Shown piece by piece: positions 1 to 5,986 of a stretch of DNA of 7,832 bases; position 1 is the first letter of the stretch; every line of letters begins with the position of its first letter. Made by a program: the position numbers and the translations under genes. The stretch comes from DATEEW01 sp035273665 (GTDB lineage Bacteria > Pseudomonadota > Gammaproteobacteria > Burkholderiales > SG8-39). The stretch covers positions 1 through 7,832 of the forward strand of contig DATEOW010000067.1 in the NCBI GenBank assembly GCA_035273665.1, read 5' to 3'. Below the pieces are notes generated by a model that saw only the letters and a list, made by a program, of their open reading frames with translations, did no database searches and had not been told where the DNA came from.

Positions 1-67
1 CTTGATTAGGTCAAACGACTTGTGAGCTTCTAAAGTAACGCGACGGGCATGGCATCGACAAATTTCT

Positions 68-1159
68 TCAGAGCCATTGTCTATCAACATGAACCGGCCC
101 GCATTCATACCAAGAGCGCGTATTGTTAACGATCCGGACCAGAAAAAGCATCACCGGAACCTCGATCAGCACGCCGACAACGGTGGCCAGCGCCGCTCCA
201 GAATTGAACCCATACAAGCCGATGGCGACAGCGACCGAGAGCTCGAAGAAATTCGACGCGCCGATCAGAGCCGCCGGCGCGGCCGCACAGTGGGCAACAC
301 CGAACCGCCGGCTGAGCCAGTAGGCAAGCCCAGCATTAGCCGCAACCTGCAGCAGGATGGGTATGGCCAGTAGCGCGATGATCAATGGTTGCCTAACCAA
401 AGCCTCGCCCTGGAAGCCGAACAAGAGAACAAGCATCGCTAACAGCGCGAGGATAGAAACCTTTCCCGCGCGCTGCATTGCTGCGTTGAACACGTCTGAC
501 CCGTTCTTCAATAAGCGGTACCGCCAAAATTGGGCAATTGCTAACGGGATGACGATGTAAAGCACAACGGAGAGAAGCAAGGTGTCCCAAGGGACGGAGA
601 TCGACGAAACACCAAGCAGCAACCCCACGATCGGGGCAAAGGCGAAAATCATGATGAGATCGTTCAAAGCGACCTGCGTCAGCGTGAACTGCGCATCGCC
701 GCGCGCTAAGTTGCTCCACACAAACACCATCGCGGTACAGGGCGCAGCCGCTAGCAGGATGAGCCCCGCCACATAACTATCGATCTGCTCAGCGGGCAGC
801 CAGGGCGCAAAGGCATGTCGGATGAAGATCCATGCGAGCAAGGCCATCGAAAAAGGTTTTACTGCCCAGTTCACGAATAGTGTGACGCCAATGCCTCGCG
901 CGTGCTGCCGCACTTCCCCAAGGGAGCGGAAATCGACCTTCGCGAGCATCGGAATCACCATAGCCCAGATGAGGAGGCCAACCGGAATATTGATCTGCGC
1001 AATCTCCAACCGGCCAAGCCACTGGACTGGCGCTGGTAGGAACTGTCCGAGCAAAACGCCCGCGGCCATGCAAAGCGCCACCCAAATACTTAGGTACTTT
1101 TCGAAGAAACCGATCTGAGGTGAGCTATCGAGTTGCGCTGTTGAAGCGGTGGATGTCAT
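68..1159 (-). CDS. acr3: Arsenite efflux transporter, ACR3 family
   Basis: This inner-membrane protein exports arsenite, As(III), from the cytoplasm using the proton motive force. The 363-residue length is close to the usual size of bacterial Acr3, and the chain is a succession of hydrophobic segments consistent with the family's ten membrane helices. The signature AAPCTAMVFVWS carries the conserved cysteine (C141) known to be needed for As(III) transport, and the late motif ASNFFELSVAVAI carries the conserved acidic residue E306. The ATG overlaps the arsC stop codon in an ATGA junction, with a modest AGG ribosome site just upstream, so translation is probably coupled to arsC. It is the last gene of the arsR-arsI-arsC-acr3 operon. 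The C-terminus has a short hydrophilic tail (about CGPVHVDRQWL) beyond the last helix that may be strain-specific. The family call is firm, and Acr3 is clearly distinguished from the unrelated ArsB. Confidence 0.95.
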   Translation of the reverse strand: MTSTASTAQLDSSPQIGFFEKYLSIWVALCMAAGVLLGQFLPAPVQWLGRLEIAQINIPVGLLIWAMVIPMLAKVDFRSLGEVRQHARGIGVTLFVNWAVKPFSMALLAWIFIRHAFAPWLPAEQIDSYVAGLILLAAAPCTAMVFVWSNLARGDAQFTLTQVALNDLIMIFAFAPIVGLLLGVSSISVPWDTLLLSVVLYIVIPLAIAQFWRYRLLKNGSDVFNAAMQRAGKVSILALLAMLVLLFGFQGEALVRQPLIIALLAIPILLQVAANAGLAYWLSRRFGVAHCAAAPAALIGASNFFELSVAVAIGLYGFNSGAALATVVGVLIEVPVMLFLVRIVNNTRSWYECGPVHVDRQWL

Positions 1160-1662
1160 CAGTTGCCTGGTGATGTCTTAGCGATGTCGCGCACGTGTTC
1201 TTGGAGCCGCATTCGATCGATGCTCGCGATAGGCAAATTAACCAAGAGACCGATCCGCGTGTTTAAGACTGTGAATGCCTGAAGGAAGGCTCGGCGCTTT
1301 TCGTCGTCGCTACCTTCGACTGATGCAGGGTCCGGAATACCCCAATGCGCCGTGATGGGTTGGCCCGGCCAGATCGGACATTCTTCGCCTGCCGCGTTGT
1401 CACACACTGTAATCACCAAATCAAGTTTTGGCGCGTCACCCTTTTCAAACTCGTCCCAGTTCTTGCTGCGCAATCCTTCCACCGGATAATCGTTCTGGCG
1501 TAGGAGATCGATCGCAAATCGATTGACTGCACTCGCCGGTTTGCTGCCCGCGCTATAAGCCTTGAACCGCCCCTGGCCTATGCGGTTCAGAATCGCTTCG
1601 GCCAGGATTGATCGCGCTGAGTTACCGGTACAAAGAAAAAGCACGTGGTATGGGGTAAGCAT
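1159..1662 (-). CDS. arsC: Arsenate reductase, low-molecular-weight tyrosine phosphatase type
   Basis: This cytoplasmic enzyme reduces arsenate to arsenite, which Acr3 can then export. The N-terminal phosphatase loop CTGNSARS (C11 to R17, the CX5R motif) is the nucleophile and oxyanion site. The acid/base aspartate is in IPDPA (D111). Two further cysteines, C87 and C95 in the segment TVCDNAAGEECPIWPG, sit where this fold has its resolving cysteines. That supports a disulphide relay reduced by thioredoxin or glutaredoxin, though which one cannot be told from sequence. At 167 residues it is slightly longer than the Gram-positive enzyme because of a C-terminal helix, as is common in proteobacteria. 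It starts 6 bases after the arsI stop with no strong ribosome site, and its own stop overlaps the acr3 start. It is not the glutaredoxin-fold ArsC of plasmid R773. Confidence 0.93.
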   Translation of the reverse strand: MLTPYHVLFLCTGNSARSILAEAILNRIGQGRFKAYSAGSKPASAVNRFAIDLLRQNDYPVEGLRSKNWDEFEKGDAPKLDLVITVCDNAAGEECPIWPGQPITAHWGIPDPASVEGSDDEKRRAFLQAFTVLNTRIGLLVNLPIASIDRMRLQEHVRDIAKTSPGN

Positions 1663-1668
1663 GGACGG

Positions 1669-2133
1669 TCAGCTGCAACAAGAAGGTAGGCAGCACTTTT
1701 TGAAATCCTTGCTGTCGGTCGATTGCACTTCCCGAAGCGCTTCGGGGTTTTTAGGGGTTGCCCCGAAGATCGGAACGCTCCCAAGCGAGTAGAACGTTTC
1801 CCATGCGATTCCCGTTGGATCCTGTACCCAGTATTTTTCAGATTCGGCATAGCAGCATGTGGTTCCCGGTTCGGCTACTACATTGAGGCTGGCCCGTTCC
1901 AGTTGTGCGCGCATCTTTTCAAGCTCAACTTCGTCATCAAGTTGGAAGCCCATATGATTAAGGCCTGGTTCGCCCTCCCGGTCTGAGATGGCAAAATTTA
2001 TTCGTGGCTCATCAATCATCCACTTTGCATAATCCGTCTTAATTACACTCGGCTCGCGACCAAATAGCGCCGAATAAAAGCGTGCGCTTGCGCTGACATC
2101 TTTGACACTGACATGCACGTGAAAGCGTTTCAT
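1669..2133 (-). CDS. arsI: ArsI/CadI-family metalloenzyme, probable C-As lyase
   Basis: The protein belongs to the vicinal oxygen chelate (glyoxalase/bleomycin resistance) superfamily. ArsI members are Fe(II)-dependent dioxygenases that cleave the carbon-arsenic bond of trivalent methyl- or arylarsenicals. Probable metal ligands are H5 in the first strand (FHVHVSVKD), H60 in LNHMGF and E112 in AWETF. The vicinal cysteine pair C93-C94 in GTTCCYAESEKYW is the family's organoarsenical-binding feature. Two more vicinal pairs, C147-C148 and C152-C153, close the protein (KKCCLPSCCS). The related CadI proteins, tied to cadmium, share the TTCC motif, so the substrate is inferred mainly from the operon. 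The ATG overlaps the arsR stop (ATGA) and is preceded by a strong AAGGAG site lying inside arsR. At 154 residues it is a normal length for the family. Confidence 0.88.
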   Translation of the reverse strand: MKRFHVHVSVKDVSASARFYSALFGREPSVIKTDYAKWMIDEPRINFAISDREGEPGLNHMGFQLDDEVELEKMRAQLERASLNVVAEPGTTCCYAESEKYWVQDPTGIAWETFYSLGSVPIFGATPKNPEALREVQSTDSKDFKKCCLPSCCS

Positions 2134-2477
2134 GCTGATCTCCTTTTTTGAGAAGTGGGTAATTTGCTAGGGGCACATTCGATTCCACACACGTCGCCCT
2201 GGCAGCAGTTTTCGGTGAGGTAACCGAGCAGCGTGGTCATCGCCTTGTAATTAGCCTCGTAGTAAATGAACCGGCCTTCCTGGCGCGCGGTGATCAACCC
2301 CGCATGCGTCAGCTCCTTCAGATGGAAGGACAGCGTCGCATTGGCGGCTTTGAGCCGCTGCGCTAGATCGCCCGCGGCGACCCCTTCAGGCCCGGCTTGC
2401 ACCAGCTCTCGGTAAATCGCCAGACGGGTTTCCTGGGCGAGCGCCCCAAGGGCCTGGACTGCGTCTTTAGTTTTCAT
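2130..2477 (-). CDS. arsR: ArsR/SmtB-family As(III)-responsive repressor
   Basis: This winged-helix repressor of the ars operon should leave DNA when it binds As(III). The recognition helix is in the segment NATLSFHLKEL (about residues 47-56), followed by the wing ITARQEGRFIYYEAN. The classical ELCVCDL metal site of the R773/E. coli type is absent. Instead the cysteines cluster at the C-terminal helix: C91, C92, C97 and C101 in ENCCQGDVCGIEC. This resembles the Acidithiobacillus ferrooxidans ArsR, whose site is a CC pair plus a nearby cysteine. The start chosen is the ATG at 2477 (MKTKDAVQALGALAQETR, 115 residues). The frame is open to an earlier start at 2528, but those residues would run back through the probable promoter and operator and do not look like ArsR. 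There is no good Shine-Dalgarno sequence, so the transcript may have a very short leader. Confidence 0.93.
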   Translation of the reverse strand: MKTKDAVQALGALAQETRLAIYRELVQAGPEGVAAGDLAQRLKAANATLSFHLKELTHAGLITARQEGRFIYYEANYKAMTTLLGYLTENCCQGDVCGIECAPSKLPTSQKRRSA

Positions 2478-2478
2478 G

Positions 2479-2512
2479 TTTCTAGTATTATCGAAATATA
2501 TAGGCGCGTCAA
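2479..2512 (-). promoter_or_regulatory. Promoter and operator of the ars operon
   Basis: Read on the minus strand, a TTGACG -35 element (2507-2512) is followed by an AT-rich stretch and a GATAAT-like -10 (2487-2492, spacer 14) or an overlapping alternative (2485-2490, spacer 16). The -10 lies within an imperfect dyad, TTTCTAGTATTATCGAAA on the plus strand (2479-2496), next to ATATATA. Such AT-rich imperfect dyads over the -10 are typical ArsR operators. The ATG of arsR follows immediately, so self-repression of the whole operon is likely. The exact -10 and start point are uncertain. Confidence 0.6.
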
Positions 2513-2539
2513 TACTGCGATCCTTCAACTGCTTTTGAA

Positions 2540-2558
2540 CTGCCCTGGTCTAGGGCAG
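2540..2558. repeat. Short perfect inverted repeat upstream of ars promoter
   Basis: CTGCCCT and AGGGCAG form a perfect 7-base inverted repeat around a 5-base loop in the 195-base gap between the start of arsR (2477) and the end of the FTR1 reading frame (2673). It has no run of T after it on either strand, so it is not a clear terminator. It may be a weak hairpin between the two transcription units or an upstream protein site. A second small palindrome, GCTTCT-A-AGAAGC, lies at 2653-2665 just past the FTR1 stop. No gene is seen in the rest of this gap. Confidence 0.4.
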
Positions 2559-2672
2559 CAGGTTGCCGTACCACTGGATGGCCAAGTGTCAAATTCACGA
2601 TCAAGCGCCCGATCGCGAGCCACGATTCCTTACTCGAAGGTTCGATACGTTAGCTTCTAAGAAGCCGGCGGT

Positions 2673-3593
2673 TTACTTGCTCCGGCTACGCCGCGCGTTC
2701 AGCACAACGCCAGCGAACGCAATGGCGATCACGATCACTTGGGCGATCGCGGTCTCTGCGGTCGGATAGAGGCCAAACACTTCAATGCGCGGTATTGCCA
2801 TTGCCGTTACATTCATCCACCCGGCTTCCTGTAGGGCCGCCACGCCCTTGCCCGCGAGCACGACGGCAAGGACGGCGACAAGTATCGAACTAACCGCAAA
2901 AAACTTTCCGATGGGCATTCGCGCACTCGTACGAAGCAGCGCCCATGTAATGATTGCGAGTGCGATGAGGCCCACAACGAAACCGGCTGCAACCGCCTGG
3001 CCGCTTCCCTCCGAAGTGAGCGCGGAGTAGAACAAGACCGTCTCGAACACCTCACGATAGACTGCGATGAAGGCAAGTCCGAAAAGAGCCCAGTTCGTGC
3101 GTCGGGACATGGCATCAGATAGCTTCTCGCGCAAGTAGGCTTGCCAACGGTCGGCGCTGCTCTTTTGATGCATCCAGAGACCGACGCTCAACAAAACCAC
3201 AGCTGCGAAGATCGATGACAATCCTTCAGTGATTTCGCGACTCGCGCCGCTGATATCGACTAAGTAGGTGGCGGCCGCCCACGTTAAACCGCCCGCGATC
3301 AGTGCCATAGTCCAACCGAAATGCACGGAACGGATTGCGTCGGAGCGTTCCGTCTTTTTGAGGAAAGCAAGCATTCCGACTACGATTAGTAAGGCTTCGA
3401 GTCCTTCCCGAAGCAAAATCGTGAGTGCCCCGATGAAGGTTGCTGTGGAATCATTCGCGGTGGTCTCAAGTTCGTGTTGCGCCTCTTCAAGCAATCCATC
3501 AAGGCGTCTAGCCGAAGATTGCCACGCCTGCGCATCGCTGCCGGCAAGGGCGCTGCGGTAAGCGATCATGGTGTCTTCGATATCGCTGAGCAA
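2673..3593 (-). CDS. FTR1-family metal permease (C-terminal half of split gene)
   Basis: This is the membrane part of a cytochrome c/FTR1 permease. FTR1 proteins move ferric iron, and the PbrT branch is linked to Pb(II) uptake. Two copies of the acidic metal-passage signature are present, REGLE (R62 to E66) and REVFE (R180 to E184), each starting a hydrophobic helix. Several further hydrophobic segments match the roughly seven-helix FTR1 fold. The first 50 or so residues (LSDIEDTMIAYRSAL and on) are the hydrophilic helical linker that normally joins it to the cytochrome domain. The only start in frame is a TTG at 3593 with no ribosome site, and homologous sequence continues upstream of it to about 3635. 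This is thus best read as the tail of a frameshifted gene rather than an independent one. It ends at TAA, 195 bases before arsR. Confidence 0.85.
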   Translation of the reverse strand: MLSDIEDTMIAYRSALAGSDAQAWQSSARRLDGLLEEAQHELETTANDSTATFIGALTILLREGLEALLIVVGMLAFLKKTERSDAIRSVHFGWTMALIAGGLTWAAATYLVDISGASREITEGLSSIFAAVVLLSVGLWMHQKSSADRWQAYLREKLSDAMSRRTNWALFGLAFIAVYREVFETVLFYSALTSEGSGQAVAAGFVVGLIALAIITWALLRTSARMPIGKFFAVSSILVAVLAVVLAGKGVAALQEAGWMNVTAMAIPRIEVFGLYPTAETAIAQVIVIAIAFAGVVLNARRSRSK

Positions 3594-3622
3594 GCCGCGA
3601 TTGCGCGCGCCCAGCGCTGGCT

Positions 3623-4576
3623 CTAAAGGCTCGAACCGTCCAGATAAGCCGAAAGCGCGAGACGAGTTGCCTGCGTACGATCGCCTTGTTCCGCTGCACG
3701 TAGGCTTTCCCTCAAGCGTTGGCGCGTAAGCGCAAAACCGCCTTGAGCCGCGCGCATCGCCGTGGATTCGTAACGCAGGTACGCCATGACATCGCGTGCG
3801 TTTTCTGGACCCAAAGAAGTGGCGAGACTACTTTCAGTCGCCGTGGCGAGCGCGTTAAAGTTTGGTAGCGCGGCGTGAGTGCGTCGGTCTGCGTCCCAGA
3901 GTGCTTTGCCTCGGCTGCGCATAGACTGGTTATGCGACAGCGTCGATATATAAAAGGCTAGCGCCCAGCGGTCTTGTTCTTCAAGCGATGCGAAGCTCGG
4001 CATCGCGGTGCCCGCGACGCCCTGAGAAATCGCTTCATACAAAGCAAGCAAGCTCCTCGAGCGAGCGCGCTCGGCGTCAGTGAAGGCGATCGGTTTTGGG
4101 TCAAGCGCCGTGGCAGCCGGACCATCCCCGGCGCCACTGAGTCCATGACAGCCCGCGCATCGCTCGCTATATAAGACCTTTCCGCGTCCGAGATCCGGCG
4201 CGCTAGAAGGTCCCTTTGCCATCGGATATGCATTGAGCAAGACTGCGTTTGCAGCATTAGCAAGGCTGGCGACTTCTTGTTCAGGTGCTTTGCGATCGAC
4301 GGCTGTTTGAAGCGCCTTTGCGGCCTTTGCGAGTTCTTCTCGTTGAGGATGCGGGGGGAGCGTGGCGGCCATCTTCACCGCCGTTGCGGTGAACTCCAGC
4401 ATTTCTGCGTACTCTGCGGCGCTCGTCACGGTGCCCGCTTGCACTGCACCCGCGTAATCGACCGCCACATAATCGATCAGCTGCCACAGCTGGCGTGGCT
4501 CTGCATGGTCCGCGCCCCAAGCTGAGCTCCACAAAATACTTAAGACAAAAAACAGACCACACTTAAAACGCGTCAC
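3623..4576 (-). CDS. Periplasmic cytochrome c domain protein (N-terminal half of split cytochrome c/FTR1 gene)
   Basis: The chosen start is GTG at 4576, with GGGAG 5 bases upstream. It gives a signal peptide (MTRFKCGLFFVLSILWSSAWGA) with cleavage near residue 22, so the domain lies in the periplasm. A helical region (about residues 25-120) precedes a class I c-type cytochrome domain with one haem site, CAGCH (C140 to H144), and a likely axial methionine, M192, in GTAMPSF. A second helical region follows, ending SAYLDGSSL before a TAG stop. In intact relatives the chain continues into FTR1, where the cytochrome may handle electrons for metal redox change before transport. The frame is open to 4789, but those residues overlap the CDF gene and are not a plausible protein. 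It sits 67 bases behind the CDF gene, probably on the same transcript. Confidence 0.85.
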   Translation of the reverse strand: MTRFKCGLFFVLSILWSSAWGADHAEPRQLWQLIDYVAVDYAGAVQAGTVTSAAEYAEMLEFTATAVKMAATLPPHPQREELAKAAKALQTAVDRKAPEQEVASLANAANAVLLNAYPMAKGPSSAPDLGRGKVLYSERCAGCHGLSGAGDGPAATALDPKPIAFTDAERARSRSLLALYEAISQGVAGTAMPSFASLEEQDRWALAFYISTLSHNQSMRSRGKALWDADRRTHAALPNFNALATATESSLATSLGPENARDVMAYLRYESTAMRAAQGGFALTRQRLRESLRAAEQGDRTQATRLALSAYLDGSSL

Positions 4577-4643
4577 GACGGCTCCCGATGCTTGTGTAAG
4601 CGCTGCCGGCGGGTGGCGCGAGGTGATTTTGTAATATTGTATT
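4577..4643 (-). other. Intergenic spacer between CDF and cytochrome/FTR1 genes
   Basis: This is a 67-base gap. The half nearest the CDF stop is AT-rich and includes a TACAAT-like element on the minus strand (4636-4641), but there is no matching -35, so a separate promoter is only a weak possibility. The other half is GC-rich and holds the GGGAG ribosome site for the GTG start. No terminator is seen, which favours co-transcription of the two genes. Confidence 0.4.
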
Positions 4644-5516
4644 TTACGCTCTGATGCGCAGGATTCTGATAGCCCCGGATAGCACGAGCGCCGCGATCGC
4701 CGCACCGACCACAAAGTCCGGCCAAGCCGCACCCGTCCACCATACAAGCGCACCGGCGATGATGACCCCGAGGTTGGCGAGCACATCATTGGTTGTAAAA
4801 ATCCAACCGGCTTTCATATGCGCGCCCCCCTCTCGGTGGCGCGAAAGCAGCATCAATGTGATTAAGTTTGCTACGAAAGCAACCGCGGCCACCCCCATCA
4901 TGCCGAGCGATTCTGGGTCGCTACCAAACCACGCACGACGCGCGACTTCAGACGCTGCAGCGAGCGCGAGCACCAATTGCAGCCACCCCGATAAATGCGC
5001 GGCGCGAAGTTTTGTGCGAGCAGCACGGCCCACTGCATAGAGACTCACACCGTAGACCGCCGCGTCGGCGAACATGTCGAGTGAGTCGGCGATGAGACCC
5101 GTCGATTGAAACGCAAGCCCGGCGCTGAGCTCCGCGACAAACATGAACAGATTGATGCCGAGCGCAATCCGGAGGACGTTCGCTTCGTTTTTTCGCTCGG
5201 GAACTGCTTCGCCAGCAAACGCTGAGGTGCCCGTAAGTACTGCCCCCAGTCGCAAATTTTCAAGCTTGGCCCGAATGGGCGCGACGTCACTGCTGTGAAA
5301 CACTTCAAGCTTGCGAGCCGGGATGTCGAAACGGAGTCCCGTTACACCGCCCAAGTCTTCAAGCGCCATGCGAATCATGCCCTCCTCGGAAGGGCAATCC
5401 ATTGCCGGCACATTGAACTCGCTTCGCCAAAGTCCTGCTTCGGTCGGCGCCGGCGAGTTGGCTTTCGGGGTCGGCGGGGCTACGCCACATCCGCAATCGT
5501 TTTTGCAGTCAGCCAT
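4644..5516 (-). CDS. Cation diffusion facilitator with N-terminal HMA-like domain
   Basis: This is a probable inner-membrane divalent metal exporter. The 290 residues begin with a cysteine cluster (C4, C8, C10). A heavy-metal-associated-type domain follows (about residues 32-95) whose motif is VPAMDCPSEE with one cysteine (C41) instead of the usual CxxC. The CDF membrane region (about 112-288) shows the helix-2 site DSLDMFAD (D147 and D151). The helix-5 region is TTNDVLANLG, where N243/D244 stand in place of the common HxxxD. The protein stops right after the last helix (IRILRIRA), so the cytoplasmic C-terminal domain of typical CDF dimers is absent. The ATG at 5516 is chosen because the open frame upstream to 5783 crosses the promoter and the merR gene. 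It is divergent from merR and has the best placed MerR-type promoter, so it is probably the main target. The metal is not certain; Pb, Cd, Zn or Co are possible. Confidence 0.87.
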   Translation of the reverse strand: MADCKNDCGCGVAPPTPKANSPAPTEAGLWRSEFNVPAMDCPSEEGMIRMALEDLGGVTGLRFDIPARKLEVFHSSDVAPIRAKLENLRLGAVLTGTSAFAGEAVPERKNEANVLRIALGINLFMFVAELSAGLAFQSTGLIADSLDMFADAAVYGVSLYAVGRAARTKLRAAHLSGWLQLVLALAAASEVARRAWFGSDPESLGMMGVAAVAFVANLITLMLLSRHREGGAHMKAGWIFTTNDVLANLGVIIAGALVWWTGAAWPDFVVGAAIAALVLSGAIRILRIRA

Positions 5517-5544
5517 CGTATTTAGCGAATTCCAGGTTTTAGGT

Positions 5545-5575
5545 ACACTAAACCCTGTAGTCACTACAGGGTCAA
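5545..5575 (-). promoter_or_regulatory. MerR-type promoter and operator of the CDF/permease unit
   Basis: On the minus strand a TTGACC -35 (5570-5575) and a TAGTGT -10 (5545-5550) are separated by 19 bases, the over-long spacer typical of promoters that MerR-family activators twist into an active form. Between and overlapping them is a perfect dyad at 5552-5572: ACCCTGTAGT, one central base, then ACTACAGGGT. The sequence resembles known CadR/PbrR operators. The dyad ends 6 bases before the merR ATG, so the regulator probably also controls its own transcription. A TACACT element on the plus strand (5544-5549) could be the -10 for merR. Confidence 0.85.
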
Positions 5576-5578
5576 GCC

Positions 5579-5986
5579 ATGAAAATAGGCGAGCTCGCAA
5601 CCGGGTCCGGCTGCTCGATCGAAACCATTCGCTACTACGAGCGGGAGGGGCTGCTTCCCCCGCCTGTGCGAACCAGTTCGAACTACCGCGACTACGATGA
5701 TGGCCATGTCGAATTGCTGGGTTTCGTTCGGCATTGCCGCAGCCTGGATATGGGCTTGGCCGATGTTCAGCGGCTCCTAGCATTCCGGCAAGATCCGCAG
5801 GCGCACTGCGCGGACGTCAACGGCATTCTCGAACAGCATATTGCGCATGTTGCTAAGCGCCTTGCGGAGTTGCAGACGTTGCAGAAACAGCTGCTCAAGC
5901 TACGTGCTCGTTGTCGCAAGGAAGTGAAAGCTTGTGGTGTACTGCAAGCGTTGAATGATAGGCTACCCGTTCACCCGTCTAAATGA
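5579..5986 (+). CDS. MerR-family Cd(II)/Pb(II)-type regulator, CadR/PbrR-like
   Basis: This 135-residue metal-sensing activator has an N-terminal winged helix-turn-helix domain (MKIGELATGSGCSIETIRYYE, then NYRDY), a RHCRSLDMGL segment characteristic of the CadR/PbrR/ZntR branch, and a dimer coiled coil at about residues 80-115. Cysteines C77, C112 and C119 match the three metal-binding cysteines known in CadR; C12 and C53 are additional. The C-terminal His-rich tail of Pseudomonas CadR is missing. It diverges from the CDF gene across a shared operator and should activate the CDF and permease genes on binding Cd(II) or Pb(II). Its 3' end overlaps that of the convergent cusA by 8 bases. The ribosome site is weak. 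The alternatives ZntR and CueR are less likely: the RHCRSLDM segment and the C77/C112/C119 set favour CadR/PbrR. Confidence 0.92.
   Translation: MKIGELATGSGCSIETIRYYEREGLLPPPVRTSSNYRDYDDGHVELLGFVRHCRSLDMGLADVQRLLAFRQDPQAHCADVNGILEQHIAHVAKRLAELQTLQKQLLKLRARCRKEVKACGVLQALNDRLPVHPSK

Larger units (their letters stand above)
2673..4576 (-). pseudogene. Cytochrome c/FTR1 fusion permease gene, split by a frameshift
   Basis: The cytochrome half (3623-4576) and the FTR1 half (2673-3593) are consecutive parts of one known protein family of about 630 residues, the cytochrome c/FTR1 iron permeases; PbrT of Cupriavidus metallidurans has this kind of architecture. The upstream frame ends SAYLDGSSL-stop. 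Shifting by one base at about 3635 instead gives SAYLDG-FEPLEPALGARNRG, which continues straight into the FTR1 frame (LSDIEDTM). One missing base near GACGGTTCGAG therefore explains the break. It may be a real inactivating deletion or a sequencing error. If the two halves are made separately, the permease would lack its signal peptide and haem domain. Confidence 0.75.

Noticed and set aside
1..67. Possible gene or terminator downstream of acr3
   Set aside because: Only very short frames with early stops exist on the minus strand, and no hairpin with a T-run is visible. The stretch is too short to interpret.
2478..2528. Longer ArsR start at 2528
   Set aside because: It would place the start upstream of the probable -35 element, and ArsR similarity begins at MKTKDAVQ.
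2653..2690. Terminator after the FTR1 frame
   Set aside because: Small palindromes are present, but the GC stem is partly inside the coding region and no T-run follows.
3620..3640. Programmed ribosomal frameshift joining cytochrome and FTR1
   Set aside because: CTT TAG resembles a +1 site, but the FTR1 frame needs a -1 shift. No slippery heptamer or clear stimulatory stem was seen.
3508..3699. Third-frame reading frame crossing the cytochrome/FTR1 junction
   Set aside because: Its arginine-rich sequence matches neither neighbour. It is a by-product of GC-rich coding DNA.
4577..4789. N-terminal extension of the cytochrome frame to 4789
   Set aside because: It overlaps the 3' end of the CDF gene and has no domain character. 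The GTG at 4576 has a ribosome site and begins a clear signal peptide.
5311..5700. Plus-strand reading frame overlapping the CDF and merR genes
   Set aside because: It spans the divergent promoter and is in a different frame from merR. It appears to be a shadow of two well-supported genes.
5517..5783. N-terminal extension of the CDF frame to 5783
   Set aside because: It runs antisense through merR and through the shared operator and promoter, and its residues resemble no domain. The ATG at 5516 is right after the predicted transcript start.
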